Made by a program: the position numbers and the translations under genes. Shown here piece by piece: positions 1-11,860 of a stretch of 64,000 nt of DNA (position 1 is the first letter of the stretch; each line of letters opens with the position of its first letter). The stretch is from Klebsiella sp. BIGb0407 (lineage in GTDB: Bacteria; Pseudomonadota; Gammaproteobacteria; Enterobacterales; Enterobacteriaceae). The notes beneath the pieces were generated by a model. That model made no database searches. It was not told the origin of the DNA and saw only the letters and a program-made list of their open reading frames with translations. The stretch spans positions 186,001 to 250,000 of the forward strand of contig NZ_JANUEQ010000006.1 in assembly GCF_024807845.1 (NCBI RefSeq), in the 5' to 3' direction.

Positions 1-243
1 GATATCCTTTTCAACACAGCGCGCCAGGGCACAAACGCGGCTGTTTTTGATGTTTCTGGCAATGGTCTGTACTGACTCAAAATCGCCAGGAGAAGAGACC
101 GGGAAGCCCACTTCCATGACATCAACACCCATACGCTCCAGTGCCATAGCGATTTGCAATTTTTCCTTCACGCTCAGGCTTGCCTGTAAGGCCTGTTCCC
201 CGTCACGTAAGGTGGTATCAAAAATGATGACTTGCTCGCTCAT
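1..243 (-). CDS. leuA: 2-isopropylmalate synthase, N-terminal part (cut by window edge)
   Basis: The first 81 codons are present; the rest lies beyond base 1. The protein begins [17 protein letters not shown], the HMGL-like TIM-barrel start of LeuA, with the metal-binding aspartate in the TLRDGEQ motif. LeuA condenses acetyl-CoA with 2-oxoisovalerate, the first committed step of leucine synthesis in the cytosol. The start is the ATG read from base 243. A leucine-rich leader peptide and an attenuator lie immediately upstream on the same strand, the normal leu operon arrangement. Nothing in the visible part is damaged. Confidence 0.97.
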   Translation of the reverse strand, partial: MSEQVIIFDTTLRDGEQALQASLSVKEKLQIAMALERMGVDVMEVGFPVSSPGDFESVQTIARNIKNSRVCALARCVEKDI

Positions 244-285
244 GGTGTAATCCTTGTTCTGTTCGGTTGCCTTATCCGCAGGCAT

Positions 286-312
286 AAAAAAACCCGCGTT
301 TGGCGCGGGTTT
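286..312 (-). terminator. leu operon attenuator terminator
   Basis: On the minus strand a GC-rich hairpin (AACCCGCGCC / GCGGGTT type stem) is followed by a run of seven T. It sits between the leucine leader peptide and leuA. This is the rho-independent terminator arm of a classical amino-acid attenuator: it should form when leucyl-tRNA is plentiful and the leader is translated to its end. Confidence 0.88.
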
Positions 313-331
313 CTTTGTCTGTTGGCTTGAA

Positions 332-418
332 TCAATGCTGATTGCTGCCCACCAGTCTACCGCGCAAATGAGATGCGTTTAGTAGTAGACCGAGTAGGCG
401 GATAGTGCGAATCATCAT
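332..418 (-). CDS. leuL: leu operon leader peptide
   Basis: A 28-residue ORF reads [20 protein letters not shown] and then RLVGSNQH. Its control segment RLLGLLL is encoded CTA CTC GGT CTA CTA CTA, so it has five leucine codons of which four are the rare CTA. It closely resembles the E. coli LeuL pattern (IGLLLLNASSLRGRRV). Ribosome stalling at these codons when leucyl-tRNA is scarce should prevent the downstream terminator from forming and allow leuABCD transcription. A second in-frame ATG lies at 415, so the exact start (418 or 415) is open. Confidence 0.93.
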   Translation of the reverse strand: MMIRTIRLLGLLLNASHLRGRLVGSNQH

Positions 419-450
419 TCAAGCCCCAAGTAATTCTTAAGATGTACTAA

Positions 451-479
451 TTGGTACTTGATTTGCAGGGGTATGTCAA
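451..479 (-). promoter_or_regulatory. Probable leu operon promoter
   Basis: On the minus strand a perfect TTGACA -35 box lies at 479-474, about 55 bases upstream of the leader peptide start. The -10 is poor: a 17-base spacer gives TACCAA. The location and the consensus -35 support a leu promoter, but the exact -10 is not certain. Confidence 0.55.
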
Positions 480-1067
480 CTCTCAATTGAATAATGACCC
501 GTGTTACATAAGGGATAGTTATGGTGAAATTCACTACAAAACGGAGAGTTAGAAAAATAATAAGCCAGTGATTAATTCGCTGATTTTCTGTACGGTTTGC
601 GGTTCTGGCCCCTGAAAATAAAACAAGGCCGACGGACAGAAAGCGCTCTTAATAACTTACACGATAAAAAATGGCTAATGCAGGCCAACAGCCATCCATC
701 AGATTTTCTCTTTCAGCGGCAGAATTCGGCATTTTCTGCTGTAGCATTTTATTTCTTCTGTCAGGATTGTTTATACATCTGGTAAATAAGTGGTCAATTC
801 ACTTTGATTCATTTACTTGCTGAGATATTAATTTAACAGCATGAAAACAATTAGCAGATAACTCTGCATAAGGGTTGTTTTGTAGCGAGTAAGGCAAATG
901 ACCACCAGTTGTCTGTCCGGTGCCGTGTTTGCCTGGCCTGGCCTGAGCGGTTATGTTAGTCAGACTACTATTAATAAAATGAAAATGTCAGCTGCACAAT
1001 AGGTGGCAAGGGCAACGCAGAGCACTGCTCTGCGTACAGTCATCAACGTGAGCCGGGAGGCAAACCA
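480..1067. other. Gene-free region between leu and ilvI; leuO is absent
   Basis: About 590 bases with no convincing coding region. In E. coli this interval holds leuO, a LysR regulator. No LeuO helix-turn-helix or effector-domain sequence is visible in any frame. The stretch is AT-rich between 480 and 860. Bases 742-760 resemble an Lrp site (TAGCATTTTATTTCTTCTG), which would suit the Lrp-activated ilvIH promoter, but this match is loose. A 63-codon ORF at 597-785 looks like chance: it has no conserved motif and no good ribosome site. Confidence 0.5.
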
Positions 1068-2795
1068 ATGGAGATGTTGTCAGGAGCCGAAATGGTCGTC
1101 CGATCGTTAATCGATCAAGGCGTAAAGCAAGTATTCGGCTATCCGGGAGGCGCAGTACTCGATATTTATGATGCGCTTCATACCATGGGCGGTATTGATC
1201 ATGTGCTGGTCCGGCATGAACAAGCTGCGGTGCATATGGCAGATGGCCTGGCGCGTGCCACCGGGGAAACCGGTGTCGTACTCGTCACCTCAGGTCCTGG
1301 TGCAACTAACGCCATTACCGGTATTGCTACGGCCTATATGGACTCCATCCCGATGGTGGTATTGTCCGGCCAGGTCGCGACCTCTCTGATTGGTTACGAT
1401 GCCTTCCAGGAATGCGATATGGTGGGAATTTCCCGCCCTGTGGTAAAACACAGCTTCCTGGTGAAACAGGTTGAAGATATTCCGACGGTTATCAAGAAAG
1501 CATTCTGGCTGGCGAGCAGTGGCCGACCGGGACCTGTAGTGGTTGATTTGCCGAAAGACATCATGAATCCGGCGAATAAATTCCCGTATATCTGGCCTGA
1601 GTCGGTCAGCATGCGTTCTTATAATCCGACAACTCAGGGTCATAAAGGACAAATCAAGCGCGCGGTTCATACTTTACTGGCAGCGAAAAAGCCGGTGATG
1701 TATGTCGGTGGCGGGGCGATTAACTCTGCCTGTGAGAGTGAGCTGCTGCAGCTTGCAGAGAAACTGAATATACCGGTGGTCTCTTCGCTGATGGGACTGG
1801 GTGCATTCCCGGCAACCCATAAGCAGGCGCTCGGCATGCTCGGTATGCATGGCACCTATGAAGCTAATATGGTGATGCATAACTCCGACGTTATCTTTGC
1901 TGTCGGCGTACGTTTTGACGATCGTACTACCAATAATTTAGCCAAATACTGTCCTGATGCGACGGTTGTGCATATTGATATCGATCCAACCTCTATCTCT
2001 AAAACCGTTGCGGCAGATATTCCGATCGTCGGTGATGCGAAACAAGCGCTGAATCAGATGCTTGAGATACTGGGGCAGGATGAGGCGAAACAACCTGTCG
2101 CTGAGCTTGATGACTGGTGGCAGCGTATTGAACAGTGGCGGGCGCGTAACTGCCTGGCATTTGATACCACCAGCAGTGAAATCAAACCGCAGGCGGCGAT
2201 AGAAACGATTTATCGGCTGACTAAGGGCGAGGCTTACGTCACCTCTGATGTCGGTCAGCACCAGATGTTTGCAGCACTTTACTATCCGTTTGATAAACCG
2301 CGTCGCTGGATTAACTCCGGCGGTCTGGGCACTATGGGCTTCGGTCTGCCTGCGGCACTGGGCGTTAAAATGGCGCTGCCGGACGAAACCGTAATCTGTG
2401 TGACGGGTGATGGCAGTATTCAGATGAATATCCAGGAATTGTCGACCGCATTGCAATACGGCGTCGCGGTGCTGGTACTGAACCTGAACAACCGCTATCT
2501 CGGCATGGTGAAGCAGTGGCAGGACATGATTTACTCCGGCCGCCACTCTCAGTCTTATATGGAGTCATTACCGAACTTCGTTGCCGTGGCAGAAGCTTAC
2601 GGGCATGTCGGGATTAACATCACTAAACCAGAAGAGCTGGAAAGCAAGCTGACTGAAGCCCTGGAAATTGTCCGTAGCGGTCGTCTGGTATTTGTGGATG
2701 TGAAAGTTGATGGCACTGAACACGTTTATCCGATGCAGATACGCGGTGGCAGCATGGATGAAATGTGGTTAAGCAAAACGGAGAGAACTTCATGA
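1068..2795 (+). CDS. ilvI: Acetolactate synthase III, large catalytic subunit
   Basis: The 575-residue protein is co-linear with E. coli IlvI (574). It makes acetolactate or acetohydroxybutyrate from pyruvate, the first shared step of valine, isoleucine and leucine synthesis, using TPP, Mg and FAD. The N-terminal Pyr domain carries the TPP-activating glutamate E51 in [13 protein letters not shown]. The central FAD-binding domain follows, and the C-terminal PP domain has the TPP/Mg motif GDGSIQMN near residue 440. The start at 1068 has the ribosome site GGGAGG upstream. The end overlaps the small-subunit start (TCATGA), so the two are translationally coupled. Confidence 0.98.
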   Translation: MEMLSGAEMVVRSLIDQGVKQVFGYPGGAVLDIYDALHTMGGIDHVLVRHEQAAVHMADGLARATGETGVVLVTSGPGATNAITGIATAYMDSIPMVVLSGQVATSLIGYDAFQECDMVGISRPVVKHSFLVKQVEDIPTVIKKAFWLASSGRPGPVVVDLPKDIMNPANKFPYIWPESVSMRSYNPTTQGHKGQIKRAVHTLLAAKKPVMYVGGGAINSACESELLQLAEKLNIPVVSSLMGLGAFPATHKQALGMLGMHGTYEANMVMHNSDVIFAVGVRFDDRTTNNLAKYCPDATVVHIDIDPTSISKTVAADIPIVGDAKQALNQMLEILGQDEAKQPVAELDDWWQRIEQWRARNCLAFDTTSSEIKPQAAIETIYRLTKGEAYVTSDVGQHQMFAALYYPFDKPRRWINSGGLGTMGFGLPAALGVKMALPDETVICVTGDGSIQMNIQELSTALQYGVAVLVLNLNNRYLGMVKQWQDMIYSGRHSQSYMESLPNFVAVAEAYGHVGINITKPEELESKLTEALEIVRSGRLVFVDVKVDGTEHVYPMQIRGGSMDEMWLSKTERTS

Positions 2796-3286
2796 AGCGC
2801 CGAGTATTATCTGTGTTACTGGAAAATGAATCCGGTGCCTTATCCCGGGTTATCGGTCTGTTCTCACAACGTGGCTATAACATTGATAGCCTGACGGTTG
2901 CTCCGACTGACGATCCTACCCTTTCACGCATGACCATCCAGACGGTCGGTGATGAAAAGGCGCTGGAGCAGATTGAAAAGCAGCTACATAAACTGGTTGA
3001 TGTCTTACGTGTCAGCGAGTTAGGACAGGGCGCTTTTGTTGAGCGGGAAATCATGCTGGTCAAAGTTCAGGCCAGCGGCTACGGACGCGAAGAAGTGAAG
3101 CGGACGGCTGAAATCTTCCGCGGGCAAATTGTTGACGTCACGCCAACGCTTTACACCGTGCAACTGGCAGGCACCAGCGATAAGCTGAACGCGTTTCTTG
3201 ATACTATTCGTGATGTGGCGAAGATAGTTGAGGTCGCTCGCTCAGGTATCGTTGGCGTTTCTCGCGGTGATAAAATTATGCGTTAA
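2792..3286 (+). CDS. ilvH: Acetolactate synthase III, small regulatory subunit
   Basis: The 164-residue regulatory partner of IlvI begins [20 protein letters not shown]. An ACT domain (about residues 3-78) binds valine and confers feedback inhibition; a C-terminal ALS-SS domain follows. I chose ATG 2792 rather than the in-frame ATG at 2765 because E. coli IlvH starts at the equivalent residue and GGAGAG sits 7 bases upstream. The ATG overlaps the ilvI stop by four bases. The C-terminus SRGDKIMR matches the E. coli protein, so the gene is intact. Confidence 0.97.
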   Translation: MKRRVLSVLLENESGALSRVIGLFSQRGYNIDSLTVAPTDDPTLSRMTIQTVGDEKALEQIEKQLHKLVDVLRVSELGQGAFVEREIMLVKVQASGYGREEVKRTAEIFRGQIVDVTPTLYTVQLAGTSDKLNAFLDTIRDVAKIVEVARSGIVGVSRGDKIMR

Positions 3287-3298
3287 GGCTTTACCCTG

Positions 3299-3334
3299 AA
3301 TAATTCGGGCTGCCCGGGGGTAACCCGAATTATT
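3299..3334. terminator. Hairpin after ilvH, shared with the convergent gene
   Basis: A perfect 11-bp inverted repeat (AATAATTCGGG at 3299-3309 and CCCGAATTATT at 3324-3334) lies between the converging ilvH and the gene at 3343. It lacks a clear T-run on either strand, so it may be a weak bidirectional terminator or an mRNA end-protecting hairpin. Confidence 0.6.
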
Positions 3335-3342
3335 TGGGGTGA

Positions 3343-3948
3343 TTACTGCACCAACTCTTCCCTGCTAATCACCACCAGCCTGTGTCGGTGAACGTCTGAG
3401 GAAGTCCCCCGGCAAAAATTATCCCACCGCCCATAGAAAGCATTCATATCCTGAATTGGCGTCAAAGGTCTGTTTATTTCAGAGCCGTCAGAGGCATAGA
3501 CACTGTAGCCGGTTTTAAATGACCAATCGATCATCGTTTCCCAAAAAAGCTTACCGTCTGAGGAGTGCTCCTCATCAGAGACGACGATATTGTATTGTTG
3601 CAACAGATTCGCGAAAAATAGCTTAGCGAGATCTTTGACTGCGGCATTATGTTCTGACGAGAGGGTTCGCCATACTTTGATTTGTACGCAGTTTGCCTGA
3701 TTGAATACAACATCATCGCGAAAAAATAGTTCAGCCAGGTAAACCGTTTCGCATTTGTTCCCGATAGTAACCAGCCGATATTGATTTTTTTCTCGTGCCT
3801 TGAGCAGACGGTAGCCATGTTGAACGGCATAACCATATAAAGAGATATCCTCAACGCCGTCCTCCAAAAATTGTCTTGTGTGGTCAATGTTTCTGGACGG
3901 TATTTTGAGCGTTATATTGAGGTCCATTTCAGGGATCTGCTTTGGCAT
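3343..3948 (-). CDS. Unrecognised protein of about 201 residues
   Basis: I do not recognise this protein. The chosen start (base 3948, MPKQIPEMDLNITLK) has GGAAG eight bases upstream; an in-frame ATG at 3975 would add nine residues but has a poor ribosome site. No signal peptide, membrane segment or known catalytic motif is evident. The composition is mixed, soluble and fairly aromatic, with a mid region rich in F/Y/W and a C-terminal stretch containing WDNFCRGTSSDVHRHRL. The DNA is more AT-rich than neighbouring housekeeping genes. It sits between ilvH and an asc-type sugar locus at a spot where E. coli has nothing, which suggests acquired DNA. It could be a lineage-specific or mobile-element cargo gene; no function is claimed. 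Confidence 0.7.
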   Translation of the reverse strand: MPKQIPEMDLNITLKIPSRNIDHTRQFLEDGVEDISLYGYAVQHGYRLLKAREKNQYRLVTIGNKCETVYLAELFFRDDVVFNQANCVQIKVWRTLSSEHNAAVKDLAKLFFANLLQQYNIVVSDEEHSSDGKLFWETMIDWSFKTGYSVYASDGSEINRPLTPIQDMNAFYGRWDNFCRGTSSDVHRHRLVVISREELVQ

Positions 3949-4062
3949 TGAGTTTTCTTCCGCGCGGCTAGACATATATTTTTCACGGTATGTTTTCTAG
4001 AATGGATCGTCTATCAGATAACGCTTCTGTAAAATACCTCATTCGGGATGTACCTGAAGCCA

Positions 4063-5070
4063 TTACTGCGGCAGACTTTTCATCGACTCCCTTTGCTCAA
4101 GTTCAGAATGAAAGAGAGGAACAGGGCGTATTTTTTTGCCTTCCAGCTGAGAAAACATCTGCTCAATCGCCATTTCAAGCATTGCGCTTACCGGAGCTTT
4201 GACACTGGAAAGCGTCGGAATCAGATAGGCCGCAGCCGGAATATTATCAAATCCAACGATGGCAACATCTTCAGGGATCTTTTTTCCGGCTTCTGCCAGA
4301 CGGCGCATGGCCCCGATAGCCATTTCATCATTTGCCGCGATAACGGCGTCTAAATCGGGTTTTTCGCGAAGGAGACTTTGCATCGCCTGGTAGCCACTTT
4401 CTATACTCCAGTTTCCTTCAGCATAGGCAGCATGTTCATCAAGCTGTGCTTCTTGCAATGCGGCCCGGATACCTGCCTGACGTGACTTTGCCGTGGGTGA
4501 ACTTAAATTGCCTGAAATAATGGCGATCTTTCTATGCCCGTTCTCAATTAAACGATTCGCGACGCGCCAGGCATCATGCTGATGATCGCAGCATACGGTA
4601 TGAGCCGGGTGTAATTTCAGTTCTCGGTTAATGACCATTATCGGCGTGGATGTGCGCTCAATTAACGCATCCAGATCTTCTGTAGTCAGAAAGTGAGAGT
4701 AAAGAATAATGGCATCACAGCGAAGACCGGTTAGCAGCGAAATCGCAGCGCGTTCGCCTTCTGCACTGCTTTTACCATCAGCTAACAGGAGATCCAGTCC
4801 CTGGCTTTGCAATTTGCGGGCACAAAAAGAGACAATTTCATTAAAATAATGCCCGTCAAACATCTTGTTTGCCATCACCAGACCTATGCATTTCGACTGG
4901 TTGGTTGACAGGTTTTTTGCAAGTAAATTAGGGCGATAGCCTAATTCTTCAGCCACTTCAAGTATCCGCTGGCGAGTCTTTACGCCGACATACCCTGTCT
5001 CATTTAATGCCCGTGAAACCGTGGTTTTTGAAACCCCTATGGCATCGGCGATTTTCTGCATGGTAGACAT
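4063..5070 (-). CDS. ascG: LacI-family repressor, AscG-like
   Basis: The 335-residue LacI/GalR regulator has an N-terminal helix-turn-helix (QKIADAIGVSKTTVSRALNE, residues 5-24), the hinge region RPNLLAKNLS, and a periplasmic-binding-type effector domain with the typical ends AANDEMAIGAMRRL and VGFDNIPAAAYL. It is transcribed divergently from the beta-glucoside PTS and phospho-glucosidase genes and resembles E. coli AscG throughout. It should repress the ascF-ascB genes, and probably itself, until an aryl-beta-glucoside or its phosphate is present. Target assignment rests on gene context. Confidence 0.88.
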   Translation of the reverse strand: MSTMQKIADAIGVSKTTVSRALNETGYVGVKTRQRILEVAEELGYRPNLLAKNLSTNQSKCIGLVMANKMFDGHYFNEIVSFCARKLQSQGLDLLLADGKSSAEGERAAISLLTGLRCDAIILYSHFLTTEDLDALIERTSTPIMVINRELKLHPAHTVCCDHQHDAWRVANRLIENGHRKIAIISGNLSSPTAKSRQAGIRAALQEAQLDEHAAYAEGNWSIESGYQAMQSLLREKPDLDAVIAANDEMAIGAMRRLAEAGKKIPEDVAIVGFDNIPAAAYLIPTLSSVKAPVSAMLEMAIEQMFSQLEGKKIRPVPLFHSELEQRESMKSLPQ

Positions 5071-5148
5071 GTTTTCATTTTCTCTTCAGGTACGAGGTCG
5101 GTCTTATGGTGTGATTTTCACCTGAGACTCTTTTGGTAGCAATATTTT

Positions 5149-5170
5149 AAATTTGAATTAACTCACATTT
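5149..5170 (+). promoter_or_regulatory. Candidate CRP-cAMP site upstream of ascF
   Basis: The 22-mer centred on TTTGA-ATTAAC-TCACA fits the CRP pattern TGTGA-N6-TCACA with one important mismatch in the left half and keeps the flanking AAAT/ATTT. It lies 140 bases before ascF in the divergent ascG-ascF interval. Catabolite control of a beta-glucoside PTS operon is expected. Confidence 0.5.
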
Positions 5171-5215
5171 TTACAGAATGCTTATTGCCTCATAAAAGTC
5201 AGCTGATAACTTATA

Positions 5216-5229
5216 TGTTACCGGTTACA
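5216..5229. promoter_or_regulatory. Candidate AscG (LacI-type) operator
   Basis: TGTTACCGGTTACA fits the LacI/GalR operator frame TG-N4-CG-N4-CA. It lies about 80 bases upstream of ascF and 146 bases from the ascG start. It is an inexact palindrome, so this is a candidate only. Confidence 0.45.
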
Positions 5230-5310
5230 CATTGTGGAAAAAAAGCAGTATCGACAGATACGACTCGATACTGTCCGTTTTATAAGTATGCCAAATCATG
5301 GAATTTCTAT

Positions 5311-8179
<2,869 letters not shown>

Positions 8180-8240
8180 GTTTCTGGCGTGATGCTCTGT
8201 TATTAACAGGGCATTACTGTTACTGATTGCCAGAACCTTT

Positions 8241-8272
8241 AGTCCGGGGGATGTATGAAAGATACCCGGACT
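8241..8272 (+). terminator. Hairpin downstream of ascB
   Basis: An 8-bp perfect stem (AGTCCGGG at 8241-8248, CCCGGACT at 8265-8272) with a 16-base loop lies in the ascB-cra gap, followed by GAGAGTTTCATT. The weak T-run makes it a probable but not ideal terminator. Confidence 0.5.
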
Positions 8273-8402
8273 GAGAGTTTCATTCGAGCCACACGAATAT
8301 TTCTCTACTATGACGCTAGCCAATATGCTTGAATTATCCAGGGCAGTAATGTAACCATGAGAGTAATATGGATACCACGAATCTGGTGAGTAAGGGGCTA
8401 CA

Positions 8403-9407
8403 GTGAAATTGGATGAAATCGCACGTCTGGCTGGTGTATCACGTACGACGGCGAGTTATGTTATCAATGGTAAGGCGAAACAATACCGCGTAAGCGACAA
8501 AACCGTTGAAAAAGTCATGGCGGTGGTTCGTGAACATAACTATCACCCAAACGCGGTGGCAGCCGGTTTGCGTGCCGGTCGTACGCGCTCTATTGGTCTG
8601 GTTATTCCTGATCTGGAGAATACCAGCTATACCCGAATTGCGAACTATCTGGAAAGACAGGCACGTCAGCGTGGCTACCAGTTGCTTATCGCTTGCTCTG
8701 AAGATCAGCCCGATAATGAGATGCGTTGCATTGAGCATCTTCTGCAGCGACAGGTTGATGCCATTATTGTTTCTACTTCACTGCCGCCTGAGCATCCTTT
8801 TTACCAGCGCTGGGCAAAAGACTCCTTTCCTATCATCGCCCTCGACCGGGCATTAGATCCTGAACATTTTATCAGTGTGGTCGGTTCAGATCAGAGTGAT
8901 GCCGAAATGCTGGCTGCTGAATTACGCACCTTCCCGGTAGAGAATGTACTTTATCTGGGGGCTTTGCCTGAACTGTCAGTAAGTTACTTACGTGAACAAG
9001 GTTTCCGTTCTGCCTGGCAGGGAGATACGCGTAAAGTCGACTATCTCTATACTAATAGCTATGAACGTGAAGCAGCAGCATTACTTTTTGATAAGTGGCT
9101 GGAAACTCACGATATGCCACAGGCATTATTTACCACCTCATTTCCCCTGCTACAGGGCGTGATGGATGTCACCTTGCGTCGTCATGGTCGTCTGCCTTCT
9201 GAGCTTTCTATTGCTACCTTTGGAGACAATGAGTTACTCGATTTCCTGCAGTGTCCGGTACTGGCTGTCGCTCAGCGTCACCGTGATGTCGCGGAGAGAG
9301 TACTTGAACTCGTTCTCGCGAGTCTTGATGAGCCGCGTAAGCCTAAGCCTGGGCTGACGCGTATTCGGCGCACTCTTTATCGGCGCGGAAGTTTAAGCCG
9401 TACCTAG
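8403..9407 (+). CDS. cra: Catabolite repressor/activator (fructose repressor)
   Basis: The 334-residue LacI-family global regulator has the same length as E. coli Cra. The helix-turn-helix [20 protein letters not shown] is followed by the sugar-phosphate-responsive domain; the C-terminus has the conserved [20 protein letters not shown] segment. Cra binds DNA unless fructose 1-phosphate or fructose 1,6-bisphosphate is present, repressing glycolytic and activating gluconeogenic genes. The start is a GTG at 8403, also used in E. coli. In E. coli cra directly follows ilvH; here the asc islet lies between them. Confidence 0.97.
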   Translation: MKLDEIARLAGVSRTTASYVINGKAKQYRVSDKTVEKVMAVVREHNYHPNAVAAGLRAGRTRSIGLVIPDLENTSYTRIANYLERQARQRGYQLLIACSEDQPDNEMRCIEHLLQRQVDAIIVSTSLPPEHPFYQRWAKDSFPIIALDRALDPEHFISVVGSDQSDAEMLAAELRTFPVENVLYLGALPELSVSYLREQGFRSAWQGDTRKVDYLYTNSYEREAAALLFDKWLETHDMPQALFTTSFPLLQGVMDVTLRRHGRLPSELSIATFGDNELLDFLQCPVLAVAQRHRDVAERVLELVLASLDEPRKPKPGLTRIRRTLYRRGSLSRT

Positions 9408-9980
9408 AGGACAAAGTCTTCCCGGCGACTTGAATATTTGAAGTTGCCGGCTCCCCATTCAACTCAGTTAATCACCCTGAATTCTGTTTGCGCTCACTGA
9501 TCATCGAATTGCAATATCAAGAATTATCTTAAATGATTTAAGGTGTATTTAGGACTCAGGCTATTTATTGTTTCTTAATTTCTGTCGTCTTTATTTTCAA
9601 TGGGCTAAAACGGCCTTCAACGTAAATGAAAAGTTACATTGTATTATTTTGTTACACACATATTCGGGTTAATGCCAGATTATTAGTCATTGACCAATAA
9701 ACCACCATCACTCGTTTGCGTCCAGGCCGCGCCATACCTGGATTTGTCGCTGTTTTTATTGATGCAGAACCTTTAGAATACTGCGGGTATTTTAGACGGC
9801 GAAGCTAATATTTTAACCTGCTTTAATATCCAGGTTTTTAACAATATTTGCGCTTATTTGCCTTTTTCTTTCAAATATTCATAACGTTAATTTTCTCACC
9901 CGGGCAGGACATCTGTTGTTTGTCTCTTTAATATCTCATCCGCAAAGGCGAATTTATTCTCGTAACAGCCCCCGCCTTGC
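9408..9980. other. Gene-free cra-mra interval
   Basis: No coding region was found in 570 bases. A hairpin at 9422-9450 (CCGGCGACTT / AAGTTGCCGG, one G-T pair) follows the cra stop but has no T-run. A small stem lies at 9721-9742 (TCCAGG / CCTGGA). The rest is AT-rich. E. coli also has a long untranslated interval here. Confidence 0.6.
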
Positions 9981-10010
9981 TTGACAAGGTTTTCCTATGC
10001 TCCGTAAACT
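9981..10010 (+). promoter_or_regulatory. mra promoter (dcw cluster)
   Basis: A perfect TTGACA -35 (9981-9986) is followed after 18 bases by TAAACT (10005-10010). It lies just ahead of the MraZ boxes and mraZ, as the Pmra promoter of E. coli does. It should drive the proximal dcw genes. Confidence 0.75.
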
Positions 10011-10019
10011 CCTTATATG

Positions 10020-10043
10020 TGGGAATTTGTGGGGTAAAGTGGT
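10020..10043 (+). promoter_or_regulatory. MraZ operator: three TGGG-type repeats
   Basis: TGGG at 10020, TGGG at 10030 and TGGT at 10040 are spaced exactly 10 bases apart on one face of the helix, between the mra promoter and mraZ. MraZ is known to bind a set of TGGGN direct repeats in its own promoter. The third repeat departs from consensus (TGGT). Confidence 0.8.
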
Positions 10044-10071
10044 GGAATTGGCCACCAGAGGGGGAAACGGT

Positions 10072-10530
10072 ATGTTCCGTGGGGCCACGCTTGTCAATCT
10101 TGACAGCAAAGGGCGGCTTGCCGTTCCGACCCGTTACCGGGAACAACTGGTGAACATCTCTGAAGGCCAGATGGTCTGTACCATCGACATCCACCACCCG
10201 AGCCTGCTGCTCTATCCTCTTGCTGAATGGGAAATCATTGAGCAGAAGCTTTCTCGTTTATCTAGTATGAATCCTGCAGAGCGCCGCGTACAACGGCTAT
10301 TGCTCGGTCATGCCAGCGAATGCCAGATGGATAGTGCAGGGCGGTTGTTACTGGTGCCTGTGTTGCGCCAGTACGCAGGGCTAACCAAAGAGATCATGCT
10401 TGTCGGGCAGTTCAATAAATTTGAACTTTGGGATGAAGCGACCTGGCATCAACAGGTCAAGGAAGACATTGACGCTGCACAGATGTCTATGAATGCTCTG
10501 TCGGGAAGTCTACAGGATTTGTCATTTTAA
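10072..10530 (+). CDS. mraZ: Transcriptional regulator MraZ
   Basis: The 152-residue protein has two SpoVT/AbrB-like swapped-hairpin domains: residues 1-50 with [16 protein letters not shown] and about 77-125 with [15 protein letters not shown]. MraZ forms a ring-shaped oligomer that binds the TGGG repeats just upstream and represses the dcw promoter. The start [12 protein letters not shown] at 10072 follows a G-rich ribosome site; the longer in-frame ORF from 9997 would run through promoter and operator and is not used. The rsmH start follows six bases after the stop region. Confidence 0.96.
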   Translation: MFRGATLVNLDSKGRLAVPTRYREQLVNISEGQMVCTIDIHHPSLLLYPLAEWEIIEQKLSRLSSMNPAERRVQRLLLGHASECQMDSAGRLLLVPVLRQYAGLTKEIMLVGQFNKFELWDEATWHQQVKEDIDAAQMSMNALSGSLQDLSF

Positions 10531-10535
10531 ATAAT

Positions 10536-11477
10536 ATGCAAACTTTTAAACACACAACTGTGCTGCTTGATGAAGCGGTAAAGGGTCTCAATATTCGTCC
10601 CGATGGTATCTATATTGACGGTACTTTCGGACGCGGCGGACATTCACGTCTGATTTTGTCCCAATTAGGTCCTGAAGGACAACTACTGGCAATCGATCGT
10701 GATCCACAAGCGATTGCTGCGGCTGAGGCTATTGATGATCCTCGGTTTTCTATTATTCATGGTCCTTTCTCCTCCCTGGCAACTTATGTTGAAGAGCGCG
10801 GACTCAGCGGCAAAATCGATGGTATTTTGCTGGACTTGGGCGTTTCTTCTCCGCAGCTTGATGATGCAGAGCGCGGATTCTCCTTTATGCGTGACGGTCC
10901 GCTGGATATGCGGATGGATCCAACACGCGGTCAGTCGGCAGCGCAATGGTTACAAACAGCAGAAGAAGCGGATATTGCCTGGGTGATAAAAACCTATGGT
11001 GAGGAACGTTTCGGTAAACGTATTGCACGTGCCATTGTTGAGCGTAATCGTGAACTGCCACCGATAACGCGCACCAAAGAATTAGCGCAAATCGTGTCTG
11101 AGGCAATGCCAGTTAAAGATAAGTTTAAACATCCGGCAACGCGTACTTTCCAGGCGATACGAATTTGGGTCAACAGTGAACTGGACGAAATTGAACAGGC
11201 GCTGAATGGTTCCCTTGAAGTATTAGCCACCGGTGGTCGGTTATCGGTTATCAGTTTCCACTCGCTTGAAGACCGTATTGTGAAGCGCTTTATGCGTGGA
11301 AACAGTCGTGGACCTCAGGTTCCTGCCGGGCTGCCACTGACCGAAGAACAGTTGAGTAAACTGGGCGGCCGCCAGCTTAAAGCCTTAGGTAAATTGATGC
11401 CGGGTGAAGCGGAAGTGGCAGAGAATGCGCGAGCACGTAGTTCAGTATTGCGCATCGCTGAAAGGACAGGTGCATGA
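10536..11477 (+). CDS. rsmH: 16S rRNA (cytosine1402-N4)-methyltransferase
   Basis: The 313-residue SAM-dependent enzyme methylates N4 of C1402 in the decoding centre of 16S rRNA. The SAM motif is [12 protein letters not shown] (about residues 29-40), and [20 protein letters not shown] and the C-terminal [15 protein letters not shown] are family signatures. It starts five bases after the mraZ stop and lacks a recognisable ribosome site of its own (the nearest purine-rich AGGA is about 20 bases upstream), so translation probably depends on coupling to mraZ. The end overlaps ftsL by four bases. Confidence 0.97.
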   Translation: MQTFKHTTVLLDEAVKGLNIRPDGIYIDGTFGRGGHSRLILSQLGPEGQLLAIDRDPQAIAAAEAIDDPRFSIIHGPFSSLATYVEERGLSGKIDGILLDLGVSSPQLDDAERGFSFMRDGPLDMRMDPTRGQSAAQWLQTAEEADIAWVIKTYGEERFGKRIARAIVERNRELPPITRTKELAQIVSEAMPVKDKFKHPATRTFQAIRIWVNSELDEIEQALNGSLEVLATGGRLSVISFHSLEDRIVKRFMRGNSRGPQVPAGLPLTEEQLSKLGGRQLKALGKLMPGEAEVAENARARSSVLRIAERTGA

Positions 11478-11845
11478 TTAACCGCGTGGCTGAGTCACTG
11501 AGTAAGGTTGCTCAGCTTGCTCAGGTGGGGAATCCGGAACGACATTCACTGCCGGGCGTCATCGGCGGTGATTTACTGCGTAACGGTAAATTACCGGTTT
11601 GTCTGTTTGTCGCGATTGTTATCACCGCTGTCATTGTCGTCACTACCGCACATAAAACGCGGTTGTTGACAGCACAGCGTGAGCAAATGGTAGTGGAACG
11701 TGATGCGCTGGAGATTGAGTGGCGTAACCTGATTCTTGAAGAAAATGCGCTCGGCGATCATAGCCGCGTTGAACGGATAGCAAAGGATAAATTGCAGCTG
11801 CAACATGTTGACCCTTCGCAGGAAAATATTGTTGTTCAGCAATGA
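11474..11845 (+). CDS. ftsL: Cell division protein FtsL
   Basis: The 123-residue bitopic inner-membrane protein has a cytoplasmic tail (1-37), one membrane segment (about 38-58, [19 protein letters not shown]) and a periplasmic leucine-zipper-like coiled coil with the conserved [19 protein letters not shown]. FtsL joins FtsB and FtsQ and signals septal synthesis to FtsWI. The E. coli protein has 121 residues. Its ATG overlaps the rsmH stop (ATGA). Confidence 0.96.
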   Translation: MINRVAESLSKVAQLAQVGNPERHSLPGVIGGDLLRNGKLPVCLFVAIVITAVIVVTTAHKTRLLTAQREQMVVERDALEIEWRNLILEENALGDHSRVERIAKDKLQLQHVDPSQENIVVQQ

Positions 11846-11860
11846 GGACGTAAGTAGCAA

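Noticed and set aside
597-785. 62-residue ORF in the leu-ilvI gap
   Set aside because: Non-ATG start, no ribosome site and no recognisable motif in AT-rich DNA; also no similarity to LeuO.
1938-2546. 202-codon minus-strand ORF opposite ilvI
   Set aside because: Shadow of ilvI; no conserved features.
5185-5310. Upstream in-frame extension of ascF
   Set aside because: It would start from TTG, run through the candidate operator and add 42 residues absent from the family; ATG 5311 fits AscF.
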